A DNA stretch of 64,000 nucleotides from UBA5486 sp036744795 (GTDB lineage: Bacteria > Bacillota > UBA4882 > UBA10575): positions 70,715-134,714 of the forward strand of contig DAIOHK010000001.1 in NCBI GenBank assembly GCA_036744795.1, given 5' to 3'. Under the pieces are notes generated by a model, which worked only from the letters and a program-made list of their open reading frames with translations, did no database searches and was not told where the DNA came from. The position numbers were made by a program, and so were the translations under genes. This document shows positions 17,546 to 25,903 of this stretch, piece after piece; position 1 is the first letter of the stretch, and each line of letters opens with the position of its first letter.

Positions 17546-18892
17546 CTAAACTAATTCTTCACCTTGTAAGGTATAGGTTAGTCCTTTTTTTATCTTTACT
17601 TTTATCTCTTCCCCAATTAGCTCGGAACTAGGAGTTCTAGGCGGAAAGAGAACCAATTTATTACCCCGGGTGCGTCCAGCAAAGATATCCTGATTTTTCT
17701 CACTCGGGCCTTCTACCAAAACCGTCTCTTCCTTCCCGACTAAACGTTGATTGGAGGCCTTTGCCAGTTTATTTACCACTTCAATCAAACGGTATAAACG
17801 GTCCATTTTAACTTCTTCCGGTACCTGAGGATCGATCTTTGCCGCCTTAGTTCCCACCCGTGGCGAATAAGCAAAGGTAAAAGCCGCATCAAAACCGACT
17901 TGCTTTACCAAATCAAGAGTATCCTGAAAGTCTTCCTCTTCCTCTCCGGGAAAACCAACAATCAAATCCGTAGTTAATGCCAGATCCGGAATCTTACTTT
18001 TCAACTTGTCCACCAGATTAAGATAATGTTCTCTAGTATACTTTCTATTCATCGCCGATAAAATTCTATTACTCCCCGCCTGCACCGGAAGGTGTAAATG
18101 TTCACAGACCTTCTCTGCCTCCGCCATCACACTAATCAACTTCTCCGAAAGATCCTTAGGATGAGAAGTCTGAAAGCGAATTCTGGTTATACCCTTTATC
18201 TGGTTTACTTGCGAAAGCAGATCAGCAAAATCCATGCGTTCTTCTGCCGAAAAGTCTAAACCGTAACTATTAACGTTTTGTCCCAAGAGAGTGATTTCTT
18301 TAACTCCTTTATCCGCCAGTTCCCGAATTTCCTGAAGAATATTCTCTGGACGCCTACTCCTTTCTCTTCCTCTAACATAAGGAACTATACAGTAGGAGCA
18401 AAAATTATTACAACCAAAAATTATATTTACCCAAGCCCGGTAGGAGTCCGCTCTGAGGACCGGTAAACCTTCAGAAATTTCCCCTTCCAGAGAAACTTCA
18501 AGTACTCTACTGCCCGTCTCCTTAATTTTTGTAATCAGTTCCGGTAAACGGTGCAAATTATAGGCACCGAAAATCAAATCAATATAAGGATAACTTTCCC
18601 GGATTTTCTCTTGGACTGTAGGTAATTGAGCCATACAACCACAAATGCCAATAATTAACTCCGGGTTTTCTTTTTTTAAAGGTTTCAAATTGCCAAGATG
18701 GCCATACAAACGGTTCTCCGCATTCTCCCGGACACAGCAGGTATTCAAAAGTACTAAATCGGCCTCTTCTGGAGCCCCAGCCTTAGCAAAGCCCATTTTT
18801 TCCAAAATACCAGCAATTTTCTCCGAGTCATGAACATTCATCTGGCAACCGAAAGTCGTTAAAAAATATTTTTGTTTTTTGCTTTCCCCCAA
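17546..18892 (-). CDS. miaB: tRNA-2-methylthio-N6-dimethylallyladenosine synthase MiaB
   Basis: This radical-SAM methylthiotransferase adds a 2-methylthio group to i6A37 of tRNA, the step after MiaA. The N-terminal UPF0004 domain has FLTTFGCQMNVHDSE with the first auxiliary-cluster Cys. The radical-SAM motif CNNFCSYC lies in the middle, followed by GLDFSAEERMDF and LPVQAGSNRIL. A TRAM domain closes the protein (ILVEGPSEKN-like region). The TTG at 18892 is chosen because AAGGGTG lies 6 bases upstream; an in-frame TTG at 18922 lacks a ribosome site. First gene of the miaB-mutS-mutL-miaA-hfq run. Confidence 0.95.
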   Translation of the reverse strand: MGESKKQKYFLTTFGCQMNVHDSEKIAGILEKMGFAKAGAPEEADLVLLNTCCVRENAENRLYGHLGNLKPLKKENPELIIGICGCMAQLPTVQEKIRESYPYIDLIFGAYNLHRLPELITKIKETGSRVLEVSLEGEISEGLPVLRADSYRAWVNIIFGCNNFCSYCIVPYVRGRERSRRPENILQEIRELADKGVKEITLLGQNVNSYGLDFSAEERMDFADLLSQVNQIKGITRIRFQTSHPKDLSEKLISVMAEAEKVCEHLHLPVQAGSNRILSAMNRKYTREHYLNLVDKLKSKIPDLALTTDLIVGFPGEEEEDFQDTLDLVKQVGFDAAFTFAYSPRVGTKAAKIDPQVPEEVKMDRLYRLIEVVNKLAKASNQRLVGKEETVLVEGPSEKNQDIFAGRTRGNKLVLFPPRTPSSELIGEEIKVKIKKGLTYTLQGEELV

Positions 18893-19044
18893 CTTAATCA
18901 CCCTTATTATAGGATAACGCAAAAAGAAAGATTTAGCAATTATCTTTCAAAAATTACTATGTTAGTTTTTTTAATATTAAAAACTCCCTACCTAACTGAT
19001 GTTAGTTATATAAGGGAACATTTTAACACCATCGCCTTACCAAC

Positions 19045-19072
19045 AAACAAAAAAGGCCGTAAAAACGGCCAT
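19045..19072 (-). terminator. Terminator after the SASP gene
   Basis: The stem GGCCGT / ACGGCC (19055-19060 and 19065-19070) is followed on the minus strand by a run of seven T. It sits 11 bases past the stop. Confidence 0.85.
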
Positions 19073-19082
19073 TTACATCCTT

Positions 19083-19301
19083 TTATCTTTGTTTATTTCT
19101 TTCCTCTTCGTTAATCGCTTCTTTACCCTTAGCCACTAGTTTTTTTACCATATTTCCACCAATCTTCCCTGCTTCTCTGACTGTTAGTTCATCTCCACCC
19201 TGGACTAAGTCATCATCTAATTCTAGCTCATCTGCAACTTCCCATTTTAAGTTCTCTAGTTTATCCTTTTTTTTATTTTCAACCTTCCTATTTCTTGCCA
19301 C
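19083..19301 (-). CDS. Alpha/beta-type small acid-soluble spore protein (SASP)
   Basis: The product has about 72 residues. The conserved segment reads LKWEVADELELDDD, which resembles the GPR-protease cleavage region, then LTVREAGKIGGNMVKKLV, the DNA-binding helix signature of alpha/beta SASPs. These proteins coat and protect spore DNA and are degraded at germination. The N-terminus is extended and very basic. The GTG at 19301 is chosen because GGAGG lies 8 bases upstream; an in-frame GTG at 19316 would overlap that site. It has its own terminator. Direct evidence that the organism forms endospores. Confidence 0.85.
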   Translation of the reverse strand: MARNRKVENKKKDKLENLKWEVADELELDDDLVQGGDELTVREAGKIGGNMVKKLVAKGKEAINEEERNKQR

Positions 19302-19566
19302 TTTCCACACCTCCACCTTTCATTCTTTTGAGTCTCCGAAGATTCTTTTCTTATATATAATCCCCTACTATTGCAAATAAAATTGTAACCGGGATCCAAT
19401 TGGTTTATTCAAAGGCGATTCATCAAACGAAGAAGTGAAAGTGATGATCATCAAGAAAAAATTAAGCCAAAAGCTAGCTTTGAATTTTTCATTTTTTAAA
19501 ACCAATCTATCATCATACGCAAGGCAAGTGACAAGCATTAAATCACAAAATGAAATTTCGTACATT

Positions 19567-19591
19567 AAAAAAACCGGCACTGCCGGTTTTT
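19567..19591 (-). terminator. Terminator after the cotJ operon
   Basis: The stem AAACCGGC / GCCGGTTT (19571-19578 and 19582-19589) is flanked by T residues on the minus strand, immediately after the cotJC stop. Confidence 0.85.
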
Positions 19592-19594
19592 AGC

Positions 19595-20167
19595 TTAATA
19601 GAGTTTCTTCTTGTCTACATACTCTTGAACGATCTGGAGAGTCTCTCCGAACCTCTGAAAATGAACAATCTCCCTTTCCCGTAAAAACCTTAATGTATCA
19701 CTAAGATCGGGATCATCCGAGAGATTAATTAACCATTCATACGTCGCTCGGGCTTTTTGCTCTGCCGCCATATCCTCATGTAAATCGGCCACAGGATCTC
19801 CCTTAGCTTGAATATACGCCGCAGTCCAAGGTACGCCATCTCCATTCACATAAAACACTGATTTATCATGGTCTGCATAATAACCACCTAGACCTGCCCG
19901 CTTAATCTCCTCCACTGTTGCTCCATCCATCAATTTAAAAACCAAGGTGGCGATAATTTCCAGGTGGGCTAGTTCTTCTGTGCCAATATCGGTTAAAATC
20001 CCCTTAGCTTGCGGGGTGGGCATATTATAACGTTGGGTAAGGTAGCGTAAAGCAGCTGCTAATTCTCCATCAGGTCCTCCGTACTGCGTAATCAAATATT
20101 TTGCCATTTGGAGATTAGCTCGGCCTACTTTTGCCGGATATTGTAGTTTCTTTTCATAAATCCACAT
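19595..20167 (-). CDS. cotJC: Spore coat protein CotJC (manganese-catalase family)
   Basis: The product has 190 residues. It has the ferritin-like four-helix pattern of the Mn-catalase family, including GELAAALRYLTQRY and GTEELAHLEIIATLV, with the metal-binding EExxH then E. A second helix pair carries DLHEDMAAEQKARATYE. It is known in Bacillus as a component of the CotJ sub-assembly in the spore coat, and related clostridial proteins have been linked to catalase activity. AGGAGG precedes the ATG. It begins 12 bases after cotJB, in a three-gene operon. Confidence 0.95.
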   Translation of the reverse strand: MWIYEKKLQYPAKVGRANLQMAKYLITQYGGPDGELAAALRYLTQRYNMPTPQAKGILTDIGTEELAHLEIIATLVFKLMDGATVEEIKRAGLGGYYADHDKSVFYVNGDGVPWTAAYIQAKGDPVADLHEDMAAEQKARATYEWLINLSDDPDLSDTLRFLREREIVHFQRFGETLQIVQEYVDKKKLY

Positions 20168-20179
20168 TGAACAAACCTC

Positions 20180-20434
20180 CTATTCATAACAGATTTCCCA
20201 TGGCCATGGTTCATTTATCCATTGCCAGGGATAACAGCTAGGTTCACAATATGTTAGAGGTCCATAACGTTGTTGGTATCGTTGTTTAGCAAGTGCTACT
20301 TGCTGGCAAACAGAATTATACTCCATTAAAGCCCTTTGATCTGTTGGATGCGTATCCAGATAAAGGTGTAATTCCAGTGCAGTAAACTCCAGGGCCATTA
20401 GTTCTTTAAGCATAGAAAGCTGTTCCCTATTCAT
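20180..20434 (-). CDS. cotJB: Spore coat protein CotJB
   Basis: The product has 84 residues. The family pattern is clear: LKELMALEFTALELHLYLDT, then HPTDQRALMEYN and a tyrosine- and proline-rich end (YGPLTYCEPSCYPWQW). The ATG at 20434 is chosen over a TTG at 20452 because AAGGGGCGAAGG lies just upstream. It lies 14 bases after the small cotJA gene. It helps recruit CotJC to the coat. Confidence 0.93.
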   Translation of the reverse strand: MNREQLSMLKELMALEFTALELHLYLDTHPTDQRALMEYNSVCQQVALAKQRYQQRYGPLTYCEPSCYPWQWINEPWPWEICYE

Positions 20435-20448
20435 TACCTTCGCCCCTT

Positions 20449-20595
20449 TCAACGTTTATTTTCCCGGTAGGGGAAGTATAACTCCGGGAAGATCGTCCCC
20501 TTCATTAATCCTTCCATTGGATCTAGCCGTTCACAGAATATTTGAAACGGAACATAGGCTCTTGCCAAACGCATTCTATCATTAGGTGCATTCAT
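20449..20595 (-). CDS. cotJA: Spore coat-associated protein CotJA (48 residues)
   Basis: This short gene is easily missed. The product starts MNAPNDRMRLARAYVPFQIF and continues with the family hallmark EGLMKGTIFPELYFPY, which matches CotJA. AGGAGGG lies 8 bases upstream of the ATG. It is the first gene of cotJA-cotJB-cotJC, with a 14-base gap to cotJB. Mother-cell (SigE-type) control is expected from the family, but I could not identify a convincing promoter by eye. Confidence 0.88.
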   Translation of the reverse strand: MNAPNDRMRLARAYVPFQIFCERLDPMEGLMKGTIFPELYFPYRENKR

Positions 20596-21004
20596 AACCA
20601 ACCCTCCTCTATTTCAATCAAAATATAACCGAGGAAGAATAAATCAAGTCCCGGCATACTAATATGTTATTCTCAAGAAAGCCAGGAGGAGCATTTAATA
20701 CATAGAAAATGCCTCAGTCATATTAGACAAGTATCAAAGGTAAATCACGGATAAAACAGAAAAGCCTTTGTCGATCAGAACAAAGGCTGTGTTAAACCTT
20801 GAAATTATGCTATTTTTCGGTATTAAATTAATAGATTAACAGGTTAATAAGTTATAAATAAAATAATTGGTTAATTTTTCTAGTAGACTTAGTCGGCATC
20901 TACGAGATTCCGGCAGCATTCGAGAGAAGAATGTTAATTTATGGAAAGGTTTTTCACATTATATGTGGAATTTGTTTATAAACATACAGGTAGAGGTGAT
21001 TTGA
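20596..21004. other. Intergenic stretch between cotJA and the small plus-strand ORF
   Basis: This 409-base interval should hold the cotJ promoter. Its only clear structure is the hairpin at 20763-20788 described separately. The end near 20955-20972 has an imperfect palindrome, TTCACATTATATGTGGAA, upstream of the small ORF at 21005. No other ORF or repeat was recognised. Confidence 0.4.
20750..20788 (-). terminator. Hairpin with minus-strand T tract, probable end of the resA-ccdA transcript
   Basis: The stem AGCCTTTGT / ACAAAGGCT (20763-20771 and 20780-20788) is followed on the minus strand by TTTTCTGTTTT. It lies about 400 bases past ccdA and upstream of cotJA, so it would insulate the two operons. 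Confidence 0.55.
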
Positions 21005-21199
21005 ATGTCTCGATTTCGTCAAAAGCACCGGCATTTTCAGTACCTGCTTGACTTAAACCCAGATATGCTAAGCCAAATAAAGATCAAAGAAGAACAGAAT
21101 AGCTTGGACATAATGTGGGTTAAAGCTTTCTGTGCGGAAAAAAGAGTCTGTCAAAAAGATCCATTCTGGGTTAGTATCACCAATTATGATGTTATCTAG
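21005..21199 (+). CDS. Small uncharacterised plus-strand protein (possible)
   Basis: A 64-residue ORF starts with ATG 7 bases after a GAGGTG Shine-Dalgarno. The product begins MSRFRQKHRHFQYLLDLNPD, is basic at its N-terminus and has two Cys. The family is not recognised. It overlaps the end of ccdA by 8 bases in convergent orientation. The good ribosome site is the main support. Confidence 0.4.
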   Translation: MSRFRQKHRHFQYLLDLNPDMLSQIKIKEEQNSLDIMWVKAFCAEKRVCQKDPFWVSITNYDVI

Positions 21200-21923
21200 A
21201 ACGATGGAACAGTAATTCCTCTAATGACCAGCTACCCATTACCCGGTTTAAAAAGGAAGATACTAGGTTAAACCGGTCAGTAAATATCAGTAAACCAACT
21301 ATGACCAAAAGTAACCCAGAAACTAATGTAATGATCCGGGTGTGAGGAAGGAGCTTTTTATACCACTTATAAAACTTTTGAAAAGCAATTGCCAATAAGA
21401 TGAAAGGTACCGCTAAACCTAGCGAATAAACAAGAAGAAGTAAAACACCGACTCTGACCTGGCCGGAACTACCCGCCATGGTCAGAATCATTCCCAAAAT
21501 AGGTCCAACGCAAGGTGTCCAACCAAAGGCAAAAGTTGCTCCAGTGAAAAACCAACCTACTACCCCGGTCTTCGGTCTTTTAAGATGTAAACGAAACTCC
21601 CGCTGAAGAGGGAAGAAATTAAAGAGCCCTAGCTGTACTAAGCCAAGAAAAACTAAAAGCAAACCACCAATCTTAAGAAACAATTCGCGTACCAGCTGGC
21701 CTAAAACAGAAAAAACTGTTCCCAATAAAACAAAGACCAATGTAAAACCCAAGATAAAAACAGTTGCCGCAAAAATCATCGTCTTACTGGCTTCTTTTTG
21801 CTCTTCATTAGGAACAGAGCCGGTAAGAATCGCTAAATATCCAGGAGCCACGGCTAAAACACAGGGTGAAAAAAAAGAAAGTAATCCGGCAATAAAAGAA
21901 AGTAGAATACCAGGAGTTTGCAT
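21192..21923 (-). CDS. ccdA: Cytochrome c biogenesis protein CcdA (thiol-disulfide electron carrier)
   Basis: The product has 243 residues with about six membrane helices. CcdA family marks are FFSPCVLAVAPGYLAIL near the N-terminus and FAFGWTPCVGPILG in the middle; the two Cys-Pro/Pro-Cys sites are the redox-active pair. The protein carries electrons from cytosolic thioredoxin to thiol-reducing proteins outside the membrane. AAAGGAGGGT precedes the ATG. It is 38 bases downstream of a TlpA/ResA-type thioredoxin, its likely partner, so they probably act together in cytochrome c or spore thiol reduction. Confidence 0.92.
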   Translation of the reverse strand: MQTPGILLSFIAGLLSFFSPCVLAVAPGYLAILTGSVPNEEQKEASKTMIFAATVFILGFTLVFVLLGTVFSVLGQLVRELFLKIGGLLLVFLGLVQLGLFNFFPLQREFRLHLKRPKTGVVGWFFTGATFAFGWTPCVGPILGMILTMAGSSGQVRVGVLLLLVYSLGLAVPFILLAIAFQKFYKWYKKLLPHTRIITLVSGLLLVIVGLLIFTDRFNLVSSFLNRVMGSWSLEELLFHRSR

Positions 21924-21961
21924 TAATTACCCTCCTTTCCGCATTTATCTGCCATAACTAC

Positions 21962-22498
21962 CTATGGCAGATACTTTTCCATGCGTGCTTTTAATTGATT
22001 ATAATTAATCATTCCAACAAATATTTCTTTAATCTGACCAGTTTGATCAATAAAGACAGTAGTTGGCACCGCTCTAACACCATACATCTGAACTACTTGG
22101 TTCTTTGTGTCTAAAAGCACAGGGAAATTCATCCCTGCAGTTTCCGCAAATTTCTTAATCGTCTCTAGGCTGTTGTTATCCCAGGTATTAACCGCCAGAA
22201 TCTCTAAACCTTTTCTACGATATTCACTATAGAATTGTACAAATTCCGGAATCTCCATCTTACATGGAGGACACCAGCTCCCCCAAAAATTAACTAAAGT
22301 TATTTGGTTTTGTGGATAAACTTCTTTTAATTCAACCTGCTTTCCAGATAAATCTATTAGTTGAAAATTTGGTGCAGTCTTTCCTACTTGCGGTAAACTT
22401 TTTTCTTCCCTGCCCATGGTTAAAACTCCCAAGAAAACTAAAAAGATTAATATTGCAAATATCCCCCAAAATAGGCTTTTCTTCTTCAGTGTACGCAA
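21962..22498 (-). CDS. Membrane-anchored thiol-disulfide oxidoreductase (TlpA/ResA-like)
   Basis: The product has about 178 residues. One N-terminal hydrophobic helix (LFWGIFAILIFLVFLGVL) anchors a thioredoxin-like domain. The active site is WGSWCPPCKMEI, and the cis-proline region is GVRAVPTTVFID. ResA in Bacillus reduces apocytochrome c; StoA acts in spore cortex synthesis. Which role applies here is not decidable. The TTG at 22498 is chosen because GGGAGG lies 8 bases upstream; an in-frame start at 22561 lacks one. First gene of the resA-ccdA pair. Confidence 0.9.
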   Translation of the reverse strand: MRTLKKKSLFWGIFAILIFLVFLGVLTMGREEKSLPQVGKTAPNFQLIDLSGKQVELKEVYPQNQITLVNFWGSWCPPCKMEIPEFVQFYSEYRRKGLEILAVNTWDNNSLETIKKFAETAGMNFPVLLDTKNQVVQMYGVRAVPTTVFIDQTGQIKEIFVGMINYNQLKARMEKYLP

Positions 22499-22608
22499 TA
22501 AATTTGCCTCCCTTGTATACGGTACTGGGTATACTATATAGTTATATTTTCTCTTTGTCAATCCTCATTTTTCTTAATTTTTATAAAACCAAAAATTGTA
22601 TAGTTTAC

Positions 22609-22776
22609 GGAATTGCATAATTGATTGATTTTGGATTTAACCACAATCTATAGATCTTCCCACTATGAACTCCCGTATTTTGATTGAAGGGGTGTCTGCA
22701 AAAATCTTCTCGTATTTTAAGTCAATCGTTTTTATTTTGCTTAAATAAAACCCTAAAGTAATTTGTAATTTCCTTA
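22609..22776. repeat. GAATTGCATAATT-family repeat, copy with TTTAACCACAAT core
   Basis: The left end is GGAATTGCATAATTG (22609-22623). The internal motif GATTTAACCACAATCTAT follows about 10 bases later. The probable right end is TTGTAATTTCCTTAA (22763-22777), an imperfect inverse of the left end. No gene is visible in this stretch. Confidence 0.6.
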
Positions 22777-22818
22777 AAATAATCCTGTATTCTAGTTTTC
22801 AAAGTTTAGCATAATATT

Positions 22819-23061
22819 AGGGAATTGCACTATTCATTAATTGTTGATTTAACCATAACATATTGATAGTCTCACTAAAGATTGTTTAATCTCTTTATTT
22901 TAGATTCAATCACGATATATAAAGGGTGATGGTTTAATTTAAAGCATTTACCATATATTCTGTATTAAGGGAGTTCCTGCCAAAAACGGACAATCCCCTC
23001 CAAAAATCAATCACTTTTATTATGGTTAAAAAAAGCATTAAGGTGATAATGTAATTCCCTC
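22819..23061. repeat. GAATTGCATAATT-family repeat, long copy with inverted ends
   Basis: Left end AGGGAATTGCACTATTC, right end GATAATGTAATTCCCTC (inverse GAGGGAATTACATTATC). The internal motif TGATTTAACCATAACATATT is close to the one in the neighbouring copy. Together with the previous copy it fills the 640-base interval upstream of the ATPase gene. Confidence 0.65.
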
Positions 23062-23137
23062 AATATCTATACATACTTTCTGCCAAGCACTCCAAAAAGG
23101 GCAAAATCATATTAATATCACAAGGAGGAGATGCCTT

Positions 23138-24265
23138 TTGACTATAATAACAGCTCAAGTTAAACATTATTTTGCTGGTGGAAATACAGGTAATGGATTT
23201 TATTCATTTTATGATCAGATTATTGGTTCTGATGCCAACCGGGTATTTATTCTTAAAGGAGGCCCCGGCACAGGAAAATCTACCTTTATGAAGAAAATCG
23301 GAGAAAAAATGTTTGCCAGAGGTTTTGATTTAGAGTTTTTTCATTGCTCTTCTGATCCTAATTCATTAGATGGTCTAGTCATTCCTAGCTTAAAAATTGG
23401 TTTTATCGATGGTACAACTCCCCATATGATTGATCCTATCAACCCGGGGATAATAGATGAAATTATAAATTTAGGGGTATTCTGGAATGGTCCGGAATTA
23501 AAAAAAGACAAGGAACAGATCCTTGAACTTAATAAAAAGAAAAAAGCCTGCTTTGAACGGGCCTATGTTTATCTAGCTGCTGCCAAAGGAGTCTATCAAA
23601 ATTGGCAAAAAACTAATCTTGCTTGTCTTACAGAGGAAATGTATTTAAAAACACGTTTAGATATTAAAGAACAAATCTTCGGTTCCCATAGTCCTACCGG
23701 TAAATTAGGTACCATTAGACATCTGTTTGCCAGTGCTATTACCCCCGATGGTCCTGTAAATTTTCTGGAATCGATCTTTAATGAATCCGAAAATTTATAT
23801 GTCTTAGATGGGCCCCCAGGTTCTGGACAGACGCTTATTCTCGATAATCTAATAGAAACTGCTCTAGAACATGGCAATAAAATGGAAGTATACCACTGTG
23901 CATTGGATCCCAGTAAAAATGAACATCTTTGGTTACCAGAACTAAAAACTGGAATTATCAGTTCTACCTGGCCCCATAAACATACTATCGATGACCATCA
24001 CCATTTTATTGATACTTCTACTTTTGTTAAAAAGAATAACCAGTTATATGCAGAGACTTTAAAAGAAACTCGCTTGGTTTTTCTGGAACTTTTTGAAAGA
24101 GCAGTTACCTGGTTGGACAAAGCAAAGAAAATGCATGCCGAAATAGAAAAACATTATCTTCCTTGTATGGATTTTAAAGGAGCTACCCTATTGCGGGAAG
24201 AAATTCTATCGCAAATTTTAGAATCCATTCCTGATGGAATAGGTCTATTTGAAGAAATCACTTAA
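23138..24265 (+). CDS. Twin P-loop ATPase of the PRK06851 type, second P-loop altered
   Basis: The product has 375 residues and two similar ATPase halves. The first half has Walker A KGGPGTGKSTFMKK near residue 40 and FHCSSDPNSLDGLVIP. The second half repeats the layout with LDGPPGSGQTLILDN near residue 225 and YHCALDPSKNEHLWLPEL. In the second P-loop the catalytic Lys is replaced by Gln (codon CAG at about 23837). The paired architecture matches an uncharacterised Firmicutes family often found in spore-formers; function is unknown. The TTG start follows AAGGAGGAG. It is transcribed alone on the plus strand, with repeat elements on both sides. Confidence 0.75.
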   Translation: MTIITAQVKHYFAGGNTGNGFYSFYDQIIGSDANRVFILKGGPGTGKSTFMKKIGEKMFARGFDLEFFHCSSDPNSLDGLVIPSLKIGFIDGTTPHMIDPINPGIIDEIINLGVFWNGPELKKDKEQILELNKKKKACFERAYVYLAAAKGVYQNWQKTNLACLTEEMYLKTRLDIKEQIFGSHSPTGKLGTIRHLFASAITPDGPVNFLESIFNESENLYVLDGPPGSGQTLILDNLIETALEHGNKMEVYHCALDPSKNEHLWLPELKTGIISSTWPHKHTIDDHHHFIDTSTFVKKNNQLYAETLKETRLVFLELFERAVTWLDKAKKMHAEIEKHYLPCMDFKGATLLREEILSQILESIPDGIGLFEEIT

Positions 24266-24270
24266 AATTT

Positions 24271-24440
24271 GAAGAAATTGTATAATTACCTACAGTATCA
24301 TTTTATCCACAATATGTAGAATATTGTTTTCAAAAAAAGCCTATCAATCTATTGTGCTGTTATTGAAATAGTGAAATGCAATCAGTTAAAACAATTTATT
24401 GAAGTAAAATCTTAAATAAAACACTTATGCGATTCCTTAA
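24271..24440. repeat. GAATTGCATAATT-family repeat just after the ATPase gene
   Basis: Left end GAAATTGTATAATTACC (24274-24290), right end CTTATGCGATTCCTT (24424-24438). Between them CTATCAATCTATTGTG is the inverse of the internal motif found in other copies. The left end begins 8 bases past the stop codon. Confidence 0.55.
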
Positions 24441-24477
24441 TGATCAGTATCAACTACCCTGTCAGTGTGAACCATAT

Positions 24478-25686
24478 TCAAACTTTGCTGAAGGTTTGAT
24501 TTATACCCCGCTTCCACCAGTAAAAAATAGGTAAATCAGCCGTAACTAATATGATTCCGCCAACTACAAAGGCAATAGAAAAACCCCAATACTGGGTAAC
24601 TAATCCAAAAAAGAGCGGATTTAGCATGTTGGCTAATTTATTACCGGTAAGTCTAATCCCAAGAGCTAATCCTCTATCTTTTGACGGTACGCCTTCAGAG
24701 ACTGTCGCCATCCCCAAAGGGAGAGCCAAACCCATCCCCATTCCAACAATTATCGAATTAATAACCAAAGCCCAAAGGCTATGGCAGAATGGAGTTGAAC
24801 CTATACCTACAGCCAGAGCAAAAAGGCTAAAGATTAGAGCCGGATAGCGTCCTCTCGCCAACTTAATTATCCGTGACATTAAACACCGGACAATTATCGA
24901 TGTTAAAGCACGGATTGAGATCATTACTCCGACAATAAACGCGGAATATCCGATTTCCCGTAAATATACTGGGAAAAATGTACCCCTTACCCCATTAGCA
25001 AAAACCGCTATGAAACTGGAGAGAATAGCAACCACCACATTAAAATCAAGTATCTTTTTTATTTGGTTTAATTTAAAGCTAAAACTAGAACCTTTGACTT
25101 CAATATAAGCTTCATTGGCTTTTCCTGAATCAATCAAAATAAAAAATGCTGCAGCTGTAATTAAGAGAAAAATCGAAACTATTAGCCATAGAAAACTACT
25201 TCCGTAATGATCGAAAATAAACCCGGAAATTGATGGACCGACTAGTTGCCCAACAGAAGTAGCAGCCGCATAGCGACCAAAATCGCGGCTAGCATCCCGC
25301 TCTTCACCAAGATTCCCAACATGAGCTTGAGCAGCAACTATTAAAATTATTTTAGACACATTATAAATTGTAAGCCCACATAAAAGAGCTCCTAGAGATG
25401 GAAATAAATAAAGAAATAAACAACTTAATGCGGAAAAAATGCAACCCATAATAATAGGGATACGGGTTCCGTAGCGTTGAACTAACATCCCGGCAGGAAT
25501 TGCAGAAAAGCAGGAGCCGATAGAAGTAAGACTCATTAAAACGCCCAGCGTTCCAGGGGAAGCTCCCAAATCAGTAACCATCAGAGGAACAAGAGGGTCA
25601 GTCATGCTAAACCCCATAAAAGCCATAATTGCCCCAGTACAAATCCCAAAAAACTGTCGAGAGGCCGCTGTTGATGACAATATCAT
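24478..25686 (-). CDS. Major facilitator superfamily transporter
   Basis: The product has 402 residues and about twelve hydrophobic helices. It has MFS signatures: VLMSLTSIGSCFSAIPAG then VQRYGTRIPIIMG between helices 2 and 3, and the second-half loop SRIIKLARGRYPAL. It is a drug/metabolite-type permease; substrate and direction cannot be told. The ATG at 25686 sits very close to AAGGAG; an in-frame TTG at 25680 is better spaced. It is divergent from the SPT-like gene across a 217-base AT-rich interval that would hold both promoters, so a functional link, for example lipid or intermediate export, is possible but unproven. Confidence 0.85.
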   Translation of the reverse strand: MILSSTAASRQFFGICTGAIMAFMGFSMTDPLVPLMVTDLGASPGTLGVLMSLTSIGSCFSAIPAGMLVQRYGTRIPIIMGCIFSALSCLFLYLFPSLGALLCGLTIYNVSKIILIVAAQAHVGNLGEERDASRDFGRYAAATSVGQLVGPSISGFIFDHYGSSFLWLIVSIFLLITAAAFFILIDSGKANEAYIEVKGSSFSFKLNQIKKILDFNVVVAILSSFIAVFANGVRGTFFPVYLREIGYSAFIVGVMISIRALTSIIVRCLMSRIIKLARGRYPALIFSLFALAVGIGSTPFCHSLWALVINSIIVGMGMGLALPLGMATVSEGVPSKDRGLALGIRLTGNKLANMLNPLFFGLVTQYWGFSIAFVVGGIILVTADLPIFYWWKRGINQTFSKV

Positions 25687-25903
25687 TACTCCTTATAATC
25701 TTGATTAATTATTACAAACTTAACACTCTTTTTTTAACTTCTTTGTTAGAAAAAAGATTCCTTTAAACTAAAAGATGAGATACAAAAAGTTAAGAAATAA
25801 ATACTTATTATTCCAATATAAAGGAAGTTTTAGCAGGATATATAAAATTAAAAGCGAATATATTTCTGATATTTTTTAAGTATAAAAATAGGGGTGTGAA
25901 TTG

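Noticed and set aside
19368..19580. Minus-strand 70-residue frame between SASP and cotJC
   Set aside because: Its start lies in the cotJC terminator and there is no Shine-Dalgarno sequence.
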